From Streptacidiphilus sp041262165 (GTDB taxonomy: Bacteria; Actinomycetota; Actinomycetes; Streptomycetales; Streptomycetaceae), in NCBI RefSeq assembly GCF_041262165.1, contig NZ_JBGCBY010000032.1, positions 1 through 64,000 of the forward strand: a stretch of 64,000 nt of DNA, in the 5' to 3' direction. Below the pieces are notes generated by a model. That model was not told where the DNA came from, did no database searches, and worked only from the letters and a program-made list of their open reading frames with translations. The translations under genes and the position numbers were made by a program. Position 1 is the stretch's first letter, and each line of letters begins with the position of its first letter. Below are positions 57,276 through 64,000 of this stretch, in pieces.

Positions 57276-57418
57276 CCCCTCTAGGGCCACTACTTCGCAG
57301 GTCGCAGCCCAAGTCGGCCCCTCTACGCCGGTAGTGGGCCCCCTCTAGATCCACACGCCGGGTAGTGGCCTCGCAGAAGGGTCGCCGATAGAGGGGAAGG
57401 TAGCGGCCTCCCCCTCTA
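57276..57418. repeat. Cluster of five CCCCTCTA octamers, candidate clt/TRS locus
   Basis: CCCCTCTA occurs at 57276-57283, 57318-57325, 57340-57347 and 57411-57418, and inverted at 57389-57396. GTAGTGG or CCACTAC accompanies most copies (57287-57293, 57331-57337, 57362-57368). The cluster is noncoding and lies directly beyond the 3' end of the TraB/FtsK-like gene. That is where the cis-acting transfer locus with 8-bp TraB recognition repeats is found in Streptomyces conjugative plasmids. The specific octamer differs from those I know. Confidence 0.5.
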
Positions 57419-57423
57419 CGCGG

Positions 57424-58189
57424 TCATGGGCGGGCGGCGAGTAGCTCGGCGGGCACGGCCTGCTCCAGGTCCTCGCGGCGGTAGCCGGCGAGGTTCGTAC
57501 CGCCGATGTTCACCTGCTTCGTCGTGCGGACCACACCGGCCAGCTCCAGTTCCCGGGCGAGCCGCTCACGGTCCCAGTCGCCGTACTCCTCGTCGAGGTT
57601 GACCAGGCGGGCGAGCAGGTCGGCGGTGCATCTTCGGGCTGTGCCGCATCGCATCCAGGCAGTCCGACAGCACCGCCGCGATGGTGACGCCCTGGTCCGC
57701 GGCGGTGCTGCTGACGTCGCCGACGGCGTCCCCGGACAGCTGGTCGAGGGCCTGGCGCAGGGCCCGGCCCTTGGTGCACATGGCGTTGAACTCGGCCGTG
57801 GTGAGCATGTCGTTCTTCACCGTCGCGAAGCTGGCCGGCCCGGTGACCAGAACGGTGGCGCCCACGGGGTCCTCCGAGAGCAGCGAGGCATCGGCACCCA
57901 TGGCGGCCTTGCCAGAGCCCAGCACCATGTCCGAGCTGGTCTTGTCCGACACCTGCGTGCAGCAGCGGATCGTGATGATCTCGCGCAGCTTCGTCGGCAC
58001 CGACTTCGCGTCCGGGCGCTGCGAGGCGTAGTTGGAGATGAAGCCGGCAGCCGGACCCCGGCGGGCGATGCGCGCGAGGTCATCGACGACCTCCTCGCGA
58101 TCCTTGTCCTCCAGGGCGAGGAATGCCTCCTGCAGCTCGTCGATGGTCAGGAAGCTGAACGGCAGGCGGTCGCCCGCTGTGCCCGTCAC
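57424..58189 (-). pseudogene. FtsK/TraB-type DNA translocase, truncated and frameshifted
   Basis: Only the C-terminal ~250 residues of an actinomycete element FtsK/SpoIIIE protein are present. 'FSFLTIDELQEAFLALEDKD' keeps the Walker B Asp-Glu, and 'RRGPAAGFISNYASQRPDAK' with 'SDMVLGSGKAAMGADASLLS' are typical, but Walker A and everything before are gone. Near 57632 the frame shifts: 'DCLDAMRHSPKMH' continues in another frame as 'TADLLARLVNLDEEYGDWDR' and 'ELAGVVRTTKQVNIGGTNLA', a winged-helix DNA-recognition end. GTG 58189 overlaps the preceding stop, so the remnant may still be translated in part. It cannot pump DNA. Confidence 0.82.
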
Positions 58190-58500
58190 TACTGCACGTT
58201 CGGGGGCAGCGGGGCCACGACCGGGCCCGGCAGGTAGGCGGCGCCGCCCGGCACCGAGTTGACCTCGTTGGAGAACATCGTCGCGAGCCGGTCGCGGGAC
58301 TGGTACATCCCCAGGCACACGATCAGCGCGAGCAGGGCCCCGATCCCGGCCTTCAGGCTGAAGCGCCGGATCATCGTGACGATGACGATGATCGCGCCCA
58401 CCACCAGCAGGCAGGGGGCGGCCCAGCCGGTGAGCATGGAGATGAAGTGGTTGCCCAGATCCTGGAGCGGACCGGCGAGCTGGACAGAGGGATGGGACAT
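58189..58500 (-). CDS. Small membrane protein of the conjugative element
   Basis: A 103-residue protein from ATG 58500 behind GGAGG. Two transmembrane helices (about 28-45 'LVVGAIIVIVTMI' and 50-68 'AGIGALLALIVCLGMY') are followed by an outer Pro-rich tail. Its place between the TcpC-like gene and the TraB/FtsK remnant suggests a role in the mating-pair or transfer channel; no defined family is recognised. Confidence 0.68.
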   Translation of the reverse strand: MSHPSVQLAGPLQDLGNHFISMLTGWAAPCLLVVGAIIVIVTMIRRFSLKAGIGALLALIVCLGMYQSRDRLATMFSNEVNSVPGGAAYLPGPVVAPLPPNVQ

Positions 58501-58573
58501 CGCGTCCTCCGCGTCGTTCTGAAGGGTGATCAATTGCGCGGTCACAGCGCGCGGGACTCAGCGCTGCGCGAGG

Positions 58574-59552
58574 TGCGCAGCACTTGAAGACGGCGCGGCG
58601 TTATTACGCAGGAAGTTCAGTGCTCTGCGCACTCGTGGTGGCTGGGTAGGGTTGCGCGCTGCTCGAGGCGATCAGCGGTCCGGGCTCCAGCGCGGCGACC
58701 TCCCAGCGGCCGGCCCGTGCGCGCATGCGCAGCGCGTATTGCAGCGGCCACTGCGCACCGGTGCCGTCCTGCGCACTGACGCGCACCAGCACCTCGACCG
58801 TGGTCCCGTCGGCCGGCACCGCCCCGTCCATCCCCGGCCGCTCCGCACTGACCTGACCGACCTGCACCTGCGCGTACGGGGGACTCGCCAAAGTGGCCAG
58901 CACTGTCCCCGGGGCGAGCAACGGCGCCACCTCGCCCGAGCCCGTCAGATACGCCTGCGCCCACGCGGACACCGAGCCCGCCAACGCCGACCCCGATCCG
59001 ACCGACGCCGGATACACCGACGCCGGTACCGTGCCCGTCCCCGGCGCAGCAACCTCGGCCGGATCACCGGTCACGATCAACGACCCCGGCGCGCCCAGCG
59101 ACGGGGCACTGACAGACCAGGCGACCGGCACTGCGAAGTAGCGCAACTGCGCAGCGCTCTTGCCCGCGCTGTCCGTCGAGACGAGTTCCACCGCGACCAC
59201 CACCGACCAGGAGCCGGGCCGGACCTGCCAACTGCGCACCGCTGCGGACGCCTCGACACTGCGCGTGGTCTGGCTGCCCGTCAGCAGATCCACTCCGGGC
59301 GCCATGGCGCGCACCGGCTGCGCACGCGCATCACTGCCGGGTGAGGAGCTGTCGCTGCGCAGCCACAGGTCGATGAACATCTGCGCATAGCCAGCCGGAT
59401 CCGCCGCCGCAGGGCTAGCGGCAGCGGTCGCAGTGCGTACAGCGGGGCGCTGCACGGGCTGCCCGGATCCGCACGATGCCGCCAGCGCAAGCGGCCCTGC
59501 GCACAGCGCAGCCCACACCCCGATCCGCGCCAGGCGGGCACGACGCTGCGCA
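58574..59552. repeat. Dense cluster of TGCGCA palindromes
   Basis: I count twelve TGCGCA hexamers in about 980 bases (first 58574-58579, last 59547-59552), covering the TcpC-like gene and its 3' flank. At this base composition well under one per kilobase is expected. Several are made by using uncommon NNT codons before GCG-CAG, so the signal is not explained only by amino-acid sequence. The purpose is unknown. Confidence 0.5.
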
Positions 59553-59641
59553 CGCTGCAGACCATCAGCAGTGGCGACGGGACTAGGATCCGGCGGCTCG
59601 GCCGCGCCCGGTGGGCGGGGAGTGGAGGTGGGGGCGGGCAT
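58604..59641 (-). CDS. TcpC-like conjugal transfer protein
   Basis: A 345-residue protein with a cytoplasmic Pro-rich start, one transmembrane helix (about 40-56, 'IGVWAALCAGPLALAAS') and two NTF2-like extracellular domains: 'PAGYAQMFIDLWLRSD' to about 190 and 'GSVSAWAQAYLTGSGEVAPL' to the end. This is the layout of TcpC/Orf13-type transfer proteins of Gram-positive conjugative elements, which form part of the secretion channel. It lies upstream of the small membrane protein and TraB/FtsK remnant in the same direction. Confidence 0.78.
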   Translation of the reverse strand: MPAPTSTPRPPGAAEPPDPSPVATADGLQRAQRRARLARIGVWAALCAGPLALAASCGSGQPVQRPAVRTATAAASPAAADPAGYAQMFIDLWLRSDSSSPGSDARAQPVRAMAPGVDLLTGSQTTRSVEASAAVRSWQVRPGSWSVVVAVELVSTDSAGKSAAQLRYFAVPVAWSVSAPSLGAPGSLIVTGDPAEVAAPGTGTVPASVYPASVGSGSALAGSVSAWAQAYLTGSGEVAPLLAPGTVLATLASPPYAQVQVGQVSAERPGMDGAVPADGTTVEVLVRVSAQDGTGAQWPLQYALRMRARAGRWEVAALEPGPLIASSSAQPYPATTSAQSTELPA

Positions 59642-59694
59642 CGGCGGGTCCTTCCGGGAGCGGATGGGAATCTGCCCTCAACCAACCCCGCCAC

Positions 59695-59937
59695 CTAACC
59701 AAGATCCTTACAGGCTTCGGGTGCTCCGATCACGACCCGATAACGCTGCGGCTGCAAGGAGCCAAGATCACGGCCCTGTAAGGTCCGCCCCGCCTTACAA
59801 CCACCCTTTACCGCCGCCGCGGAACAGTGTCCGACCAGGGGCCGCAGATAGTCACAACCCAAGCGGCGCCCGGCCTGTAAGGCCACGTCCGTCGGCGCGC
59901 CCAGGAGAGTCGTGTTTAGCCAGCTGCTCTCCGACAC
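59695..59937 (-). CDS. Possible small protein with internal repeats
   Basis: A frame of 80 residues from GTG 59937, ending 54 bases before the TcpC-like start. It has peptide echoes ('LQAGRRLGC', 'CKAGRTLQGRDLG', 'CKDLG') that arise from the repeated CCTGTAAGG sites in the DNA. Either a real small gene or a noncoding control region read by chance; I favour the latter. Confidence 0.25.
   Translation of the reverse strand: MSESSWLNTTLLGAPTDVALQAGRRLGCDYLRPLVGHCSAAAVKGGCKAGRTLQGRDLGSLQPQRYRVVIGAPEACKDLG
59706..59882. repeat. Four CCTTACAGG/CCTGTAAGG motifs upstream of the transfer genes
   Basis: CCTTACAGG at 59706-59714, CCTGTAAGG at 59775-59783 and 59874-59882, and CCTTACAAC at 59793-59801. 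They lie just upstream of the TcpC-like gene, a suitable position for operators of the element's regulator. Confidence 0.45.
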
Positions 59938-60479
59938 CCTGAGAGCATGCCGGGGTCCACGTTGCCCACCACGGGTAGCTCACCAACCAGGCGGGACGGC
60001 GCGGGCGGCCAAAGGAGACCAGTCGCAGCGAGAGAGCGCGCCCACCGATGCATCCATGGGCGGCTGCGTCGTGCCGGCCTCGCTCAGCGCGGCGCTGCTG
60101 TGGCAGACCAGGTTTGCGCCCAACAGGGCACCATGCGCGCCGCTGTCGAGGTCTACGCGCAAGGTATGGACGTCGTCCCCCAGCTCGACCACGGCTGAGC
60201 ACAGGCGATCGCTCCGCCGGCGCCCCAGCGCCTCCAGATCCCCTCTGGCATGCTGGGGGGTTGTGGACCGGCATCTGGCCGAGGGAGCGCCGTGTCCCTA
60301 CGCACGCCGCAAAGGCGGGCGAGTGTGCGACTCCAAAGTCCAGGGCGCTCTAGGGTCTGAGAATGCGCGGGACAGTGCCTGAGCAATCGAGAGGCGACTG
60401 CCGCTCAGGATGCGGCTGCACGGCGCTGCGGCGCGAGGCACCGGCCGAGTAGGAGCCTCAGCTCGCTGTCCTCTGCCTC
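59938..60479. other. Region with no supported gene
   Basis: About 540 bases between the repeat region and the GntR gene. Short frames on both strands lack ribosome sites and recognisable domains; one minus-strand frame (59980-60192) is plausible by codon use only. Confidence 0.4.
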
Positions 60480-60731
60480 TCAGCTCCCTGGCGTCGGAGG
60501 CTTGTCCACTACGAAGGTTCCAAGACCGCTGACCGTGTGCACGAGTCCTGCGTCCTTGAGTACTTTCACGGCCTTGCGCAGGGTGTCCCGGGCCACGCCG
60601 AACTCCTGCTCCATATCGACCAGCGAGGGGATGGCCTTGCCGGGCGCGATCTCGCCGGAGGCGATGCGCCCGCGCAGTGCGTCGGCGATCTGTACGTACG
60701 GCGGCACAGGGCCTTCCCGGTCGATGCTCAT
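60480..60731 (-). CDS. Short GntR-family regulator (DNA-binding domain only)
   Basis: An 83-residue winged-helix protein: 'PVPPYVQIADALRGRIASGE', 'PSLVDMEQEFGVARDTLRKA' (recognition helix) and 'GLVHTVSGLGTFVVDKPP' (wing). It lacks the effector domain of full GntR proteins, as is common in Streptomyces mobile elements (KorSA-like control). A 9-bp inverted repeat lies in the divergent region upstream. Confidence 0.85.
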   Translation of the reverse strand: MSIDREGPVPPYVQIADALRGRIASGEIAPGKAIPSLVDMEQEFGVARDTLRKAVKVLKDAGLVHTVSGLGTFVVDKPPTPGS

Positions 60732-60768
60732 GATCGAACGCTAGGCGACCAGGCCGGGCCCGCCATAG

Positions 60769-60794
60769 CTAGCCACGTAGATAGCCGTGGCTAG
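60769..60794. promoter_or_regulatory. Probable GntR operator
   Basis: CTAGCCACG (60769-60777) and CGTGGCTAG (60786-60794) form a perfect 9-bp dyad with eight bases between. It is placed between the divergent GntR (60731) and hypothetical gene (60877) starts; further partial copies (GTCGTGGGTAG) follow. Confidence 0.6.
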
Positions 60795-60876
60795 TCGTGG
60801 GTAGTACGGCTCGCTCAAGCCCGGCGACCGATTGAGACGGCCCCGGGGGGTGACGACGCTTCAAGGGAGCGACGAT

Positions 60877-61260
60877 ATGACCGATTCCACGTACTGGGTC
60901 GAAGGCGACAGCGGAGCTGGCCACGAGGCAGCAGCCGTCATCCCCGCCCGTGGGGCGACGAGCCCGGGCCGGGAGGACGGACCGGATCTCGGCCGATACC
61001 TGTCCGCCAGCCAGGACCGCGACGCGCACCGCGATGGGCTGGGACCGGCGTGGCCCGACTGTCGCGAGTGCTCCCGACTGGCAGAGCAGGAGCGGGCGGC
61101 TGCCCTGACCGGGGATCGCTCCCGGCGCACCGACGTCCGGGTCCTGTGGCGGCGCCACGCTACTGCCGCACACGGGATCGACCCGGAACCGATGCCGACC
61201 CGCTCCATCGAGCCCGGATCGATCTTGTGGGCACAGCCGCACAGCTCACTTCGCGTCTGA
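60877..61260 (+). CDS. Hypothetical protein divergent from the GntR gene
   Basis: A 127-residue hydrophilic protein from ATG 60877 with AAGGGAGC upstream. One C-x-x-C occurs in 'WPDCRECSRLAEQERAAAL'. No signal or membrane helix. The first half is Gly/Asp rich and probably unstructured. I do not recognise a family; its position under the GntR operator suggests a gene of the mobile element. Confidence 0.6.
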   Translation: MTDSTYWVEGDSGAGHEAAAVIPARGATSPGREDGPDLGRYLSASQDRDAHRDGLGPAWPDCRECSRLAEQERAAALTGDRSRRTDVRVLWRRHATAAHGIDPEPMPTRSIEPGSILWAQPHSSLRV

Positions 61261-61334
61261 CCGGTCTAATGGCGTTGCTCGGAGGCCGGCAAAATGGATC
61301 TCTACGGCTTGCCCGGTCACGCTAGCCTCCGGGG

Positions 61335-61553
61335 GTGACCAGGATGTGCGGGTATCGGAGGCGCACTCGTTTGCGAAGGCTTCTGCCCTGGTGCCTTGTA
61401 GAACGGGGTTTCCTTGGCAAGGTCACCCAGGACTGCGGGGAGAATGAGTGGTACAACCATGACGGTCACGTGGCCAGGTGCTACAACTGCGAGGTCGGCG
61501 AGCGGCCCTGGGCGGCAGGGCCCGACAACACCGCCCCGCCTGTGAAGAGTTGA
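61335..61553 (+). CDS. Possible small cysteine-containing protein
   Basis: A 72-residue frame from GTG 61335: basic start, then 'GFLGKVTQDCGENEWYNHDG' and 'HVARCYNCEVGERPW', with a C-x-x-C. It may be a small zinc-binding protein of the mobile element. No ribosome site is evident, so support is modest. Confidence 0.38.
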   Translation: MTRMCGYRRRTRLRRLLPWCLVERGFLGKVTQDCGENEWYNHDGHVARCYNCEVGERPWAAGPDNTAPPVKS

Positions 61554-61706
61554 AGCCGCTGTGCTCCTGGACCCCGCTGCCTGCAGATTCTGATCCTGGA
61601 GGTGGTCGTGGTGTGTCGTCCTGAGCGTTCGTGCGGTCGGTGAGTATGGAGGAGGGCCGGCGGTTGCAATGGCTCAGCCGGACCCGGAAGCAGAACAGTG
61701 CACTTG

Positions 61707-62516
61707 TCAGATCGAAGTTGTACGCGGCCGGTGCTTGACCAGCCAGACCTGGGCATAGGCGACGGCGTCAGCCAGCGAGAACAGCCGGGCCTGGGCGGCG
61801 CCGACCTTGCCCTGCAGCACTGGGCATTCTTGCTCGAAGGCCGCGCCCAGCTCATCGAAGCGGTCCTCAGAGATCGAAGTGTCTCGCACGGTGGTCCAGC
61901 GGCGGCCCTGCGGGGTCATGACTGCGAAGGAGTTGTCGACCTGGGGCGTGGGTACCCGGTACTCGGCCAGGTGGAATGCAGTGCAGGATTCGAAGCCCGC
62001 GCCCAGGAGCAGGATCCGGGCCTCGGCTTCTTCCAGCCGGGCGAGTGGGCTGCGCTCGCCGAGCCGGCAGTCCAGCGCGTGGCCGTCCACGATCGCGGCG
62101 GCGCGTGGACCCAGGGCCGCGAAGGAGGTCTGGGGATGGGAGCTGCGGAGGGCGCCCGGCCAGTTGCGGACGGTCTCCGGGATGACACCGACGCCGAGGC
62201 TGGGTGTGGTGCGGGCGTCGTAGGGCGGCGTTGATGCCCGGATTGTCGCCCACCATGCTTTGGGCACGGGAGGATTGGCCCAGCTCGCTGGATCGGAGTT
62301 GTCACCGGAGTGCGTCGGCACAACCAACGTCCCCTGTGCGCCAAGGGCATCGAGCAGAGCCAGGACAACGACGCCGGGACCGCCGCACACCCAGCCGAGC
62401 GAGCTGAGAGAAGAGTGCACGAGGACGGTCTCACCAGCGCGTAGGCCAAAGGCACGCAGCTCGGAGGCGAGTGATTCACGCGTACACATCGGGCCGGTCG
62501 CAGGCATTGTGGACAT
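61707..62516 (-). CDS. AAC(3)-type aminoglycoside N-acetyltransferase family protein
   Basis: A 269-residue protein of the AAC(3)/YokD family: 'SELRAFGLRAGETVLVHSSL' at the N-terminus, 'SSLGWVCGGPGVVVLALLDA', 'GTLVVPTHSGDNSDP', 'VRNWPGALRSSHPQTSFAAL' (conserved H-P-x-x-S-F region) and 'ARILLLGAGFESCTAFHLAE' with the catalytic-site His and Glu. Members acetylate the 3-amino group of 2-deoxystreptamine antibiotics with acetyl-CoA, but many chromosomal relatives have other substrates. ATG 62516 lacks a clear ribosome site; ATG 62507 is an alternative. It sits inside the conjugative-element remnant as possible cargo. Confidence 0.85.
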   Translation of the reverse strand: MSTMPATGPMCTRESLASELRAFGLRAGETVLVHSSLSSLGWVCGGPGVVVLALLDALGAQGTLVVPTHSGDNSDPASWANPPVPKAWWATIRASTPPYDARTTPSLGVGVIPETVRNWPGALRSSHPQTSFAALGPRAAAIVDGHALDCRLGERSPLARLEEAEARILLLGAGFESCTAFHLAEYRVPTPQVDNSFAVMTPQGRRWTTVRDTSISEDRFDELGAAFEQECPVLQGKVGAAQARLFSLADAVAYAQVWLVKHRPRTTSI

Positions 62517-62720
62517 AGTCGGTGAGTGTGCCCCGACCCGGCATCCGCCTTCCACCGGATTTCGACAGCCACCCCCCAGTCCTAGCGGCGCCCCCGCGCA
62601 CCAGACGCAGCTCATACGGGTCTTGGGCGAGAATCAATAGGGCACGGTCACCCGTCTTGCACAGGCCCCGACACCGGGGGGCCAGCAATGCCCCGGTGCC
62701 GAAGGCCCACGGAACGCCAC

Positions 62721-63125
62721 TCACGGCCCTGCCTCGGTTCGCTGGGGATGGTGGGTGGCCTGGGCGAGGTCGGAGCAGGCGGGGCAGCGGTAGGGGCCAA
62801 GGGCGTTGTCGGGGTCTGTGTAGCGCCAGCCGTCGTCGCAGTCGCCGCAGCGTGGGGCCGGGGTGCTTCCAGCGCGCGTGGCCGCGCGGCGAGCCGGCGC
62901 CCCCTGACCCTCGAACGTCAAGGCGTCCTCGAAGCGGGACCAGGTGGGTTTCATCCGGCCCATCCACTCGGCGCGAGCGAGCAGGAATGCCATGTCCTGC
63001 TCACCCGCACCAAGGATCTCGGCGGCCTGGGCGCGCACCTGGGCCTGACGCCGCGGCATGCGCGCACTGCCGCTGGCACGGAGCCCTGCGGCCCAGGCGG
63101 CGGCGATCTGCTCGGCTGGCGACAC
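62721..63125 (-). CDS. Zinc-ribbon protein of the mobile element
   Basis: A 134-residue protein from GTG 63125. The first half is helical ('MSPAEQIAAAWAAGLRASGS', 'QAAEILGAGEQDMAFLLARA'). The second ends in a ribbon: 'APRCGDCDDGWRYTDPDNAL' and 'GPYRCPACSDLAQ', two C-x-x-C pairs. Such proteins usually follow the replication-type gene in Streptomyces integrative elements. The function is unknown. Confidence 0.62.
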   Translation of the reverse strand: MSPAEQIAAAWAAGLRASGSARMPRRQAQVRAQAAEILGAGEQDMAFLLARAEWMGRMKPTWSRFEDALTFEGQGAPARRAATRAGSTPAPRCGDCDDGWRYTDPDNALGPYRCPACSDLAQATHHPQRTEAGP

Positions 63126-63201
63126 CGGCTGCTGCGGCGGTGCGCTTCTCGCGGGTGGGGACGCTGGCTGCTTCTCTCTCTCGCCGGCGACGGGTGCAGC
63201 T

Positions 63202-63897
63202 TCAGCGCGGGACCGGGAGAGAAGAACTTCTTTGAGAGACTTCTTTGGGGGCGGCGTTCGCGCTGGTCAGGCGCGTGCTGCCGCCGGATTTCCGGTCAGT
63301 CCCGCCGGAATTCCGGCGGGCGGGACCGGAAATCCGGCTATCGAAGCCACCTGCGGGTTCATCGTTGCGTGCCTGGTCACGTCGAGTGCCGGAATTGCGG
63401 CCATCGAGGCCGTTGTGGGCGCTGCGGACGGCGGGCGGTTCCGGCGGGTTCTGACGCCAGTCGGGGCGGTAGGCGTCCAGCTTGTCCCATGCGTTCCGCC
63501 AACCGCGGTGGGCCTGCGGGGGAAGGTCGTGGACTTCGTAGCGGCGGAAGGTGTTCTGGATGCCGCCCCTGCCGGTGGAGGTGACTGTCCGCTGTCCGTC
63601 CGGGTTGGTGACCAGGCCGAGCCCGGCCAGCAGGCGAAGGGCGTCGGTGATCGTGGACACCCCGGTCGGTTTCCCGTTGATCCCGGGCAGGAGCCAGCAC
63701 AATTGGTCCAGCGACATCCGGCGTAGTGAGCCGGGCTGCTTCTCCGCGACCATCGAGCGCAGCAGGCAGTACAAGAGGTAGGCGGTTCGGGTCATCTGAG
63801 GATGGAGCATGACCCAGTCGCGGACCTGTGTGTGGGACCAGTAGTCGTGGACGGTGCCGTAGAACGCCACTCCGTCGCCGCTGTCGAGATCGTTCAC
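63202..63897 (-). CDS. Replication-type winged-helix protein of the mobile element
   Basis: A 231-residue protein from GTG 63897. The N-terminal part 'VAFYGTVHDYWSHTQVRDWV', 'TRTAYLLYCLLRSMVAEKQP' and 'STITDALRLLAGLGLVTNPD' is a winged helix like those of Streptomyces plasmid and element replication or regulatory proteins. The C-terminal third is basic and repetitive ('SRISGPARRNSGG', 'TDRKSGG'). The DNA coding for it contains 12-bp palindromes phased at 21 bp, which could be protein-binding iterons. I call it replication-type by context; enzymatic motifs are absent. Confidence 0.6.
   Translation of the reverse strand: MNDLDSGDGVAFYGTVHDYWSHTQVRDWVMLHPQMTRTAYLLYCLLRSMVAEKQPGSLRRMSLDQLCWLLPGINGKPTGVSTITDALRLLAGLGLVTNPDGQRTVTSTGRGGIQNTFRRYEVHDLPPQAHRGWRNAWDKLDAYRPDWRQNPPEPPAVRSAHNGLDGRNSGTRRDQARNDEPAGGFDSRISGPARRNSGGTDRKSGGSTRLTSANAAPKEVSQRSSSLPVPR
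63284..63400. repeat. 21-bp-phased CCGGAWWTCCGG palindromes inside the replication-type gene
   Basis: CCGGATTTCCGG (63284-63295), CCGGAATTCCGG (63305-63316) and CCGGAAATCCGG (63326-63337) start exactly 21 bp apart. A degenerate copy, CCGGAATTGCGG (63389-63400), lies 63 bp (3 x 21) further. Twenty-one bases is two helical turns and seven codons. Confidence 0.65.
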
Positions 63898-64000
63898 CTG
63901 GTTCCCGCCAGCCCTCTGGTGCCGCAGCCTGGCTCGACGTCCCGCCGTTGCTGCCACCGGTGGGGGTAGGCGACTTGGCGTCTGGCGCTCCCGAGCGCTG

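Noticed and set aside
57276..57418. CRISPR array
   Set aside because: The repeats are only 8 bp, irregularly spaced and in both orientations; no cas genes are present.
1..64000. tRNA, rRNA or tmRNA genes and a tRNA attachment site for the mobile element
   Set aside because: No cloverleaf-like sequence or rRNA segment was recognised by eye; a covariance-model search would be needed to exclude a divergent one.

Overview
The window is high-GC actinomycete DNA, most likely from a Streptomycetaceae-type soil bacterium (Streptomyces, Kitasatospora or Streptacidiphilus). The grounds are strong GC bias at third codon positions, GTG/TTG starts, many secreted glycoside hydrolases, a DUF574-type methyltransferase, two SpoIIE-type phosphatases, a DasR-like operator and relics of an actinomycete conjugative element. 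No rRNA, tRNA or CRISPR array was seen.

Bases 1-19,000 are an ordinary chromosomal arm. They hold a cut-off LuxR regulator, an ArsR/quinone oxidoreductase pair with an obvious operator, and three secreted glycosidases: a GH71/99-like enzyme with a beta-trefoil tail, a GH78-type rhamnosidase and a GH18 chitinase. The last two share six copies of a cysteine-bearing C-terminal module, and the chitinase has a DasR-type site upstream. DacB, an amphi-Trp protein with a 158-bp MITE just upstream, a CPA1 antiporter, a ScyD/ScyE-like protein and several small genes follow.

Bases 19,025-36,448 are the most coherent part. An eight-gene operon runs leftward from 31,639 to 21,330: S9 peptidase, M20 peptidase, peptide-binding protein, DppB, DppC, DppD, DppF, S66 LD-carboxypeptidase. 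It has four successive 4-bp start/stop overlaps. A divergent operon encodes a fold-III PLP decarboxylase-like enzyme, a D-aminoacylase and a beta-lactamase-like serine hydrolase. A LysR regulator sits at one end, and an M55 D-aminopeptidase with a second LysA-like enzyme at the other. I read this as an island for import and breakdown of peptides containing D-amino acids, probably murein peptides. It recalls the Bacillus dpp-ykf operon but has a different enzyme set.

Bases 36,600-46,100 hold small regulator-target modules. A PadR regulator, a carotenoid oxygenase and a membrane protein are linked by the same 47-bp promoter/operator at two places. There are also an SDR/XRE pair and an HxlR/NTF2/NTF2/DsbA group. 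Between them lie a decayed PIN toxin-antitoxin pair and a broken IS481-type transposase.

Bases 46,300-53,200 are a mosaic. Two nearly identical ~230-bp pieces of an IS701-type element lie in opposite orientation and bracket about 5 kb. That 5 kb carries an HTH protein with its own palindromic operator, a PAS-GAF-PP2C-HATPase regulator and a type III polyketide synthase. One IS piece is fused to the end of a PIN toxin, the other to the end of an IS630 transposase. A frameshifted SUKH-type immunity gene follows.

Bases 53,200-64,000 pass through small hypothetical genes and a membrane SpoIIE phosphatase into a decayed integrative conjugative element. It has a truncated, frameshifted FtsK/TraB-like gene, a candidate clt-like repeat cluster beside it, a small membrane protein, a TcpC-like transfer protein, a GntR regulator, an AAC(3)-type acetyltransferase, a zinc-ribbon protein and a replication-type protein with palindromes phased at 21 bp inside its coding sequence.
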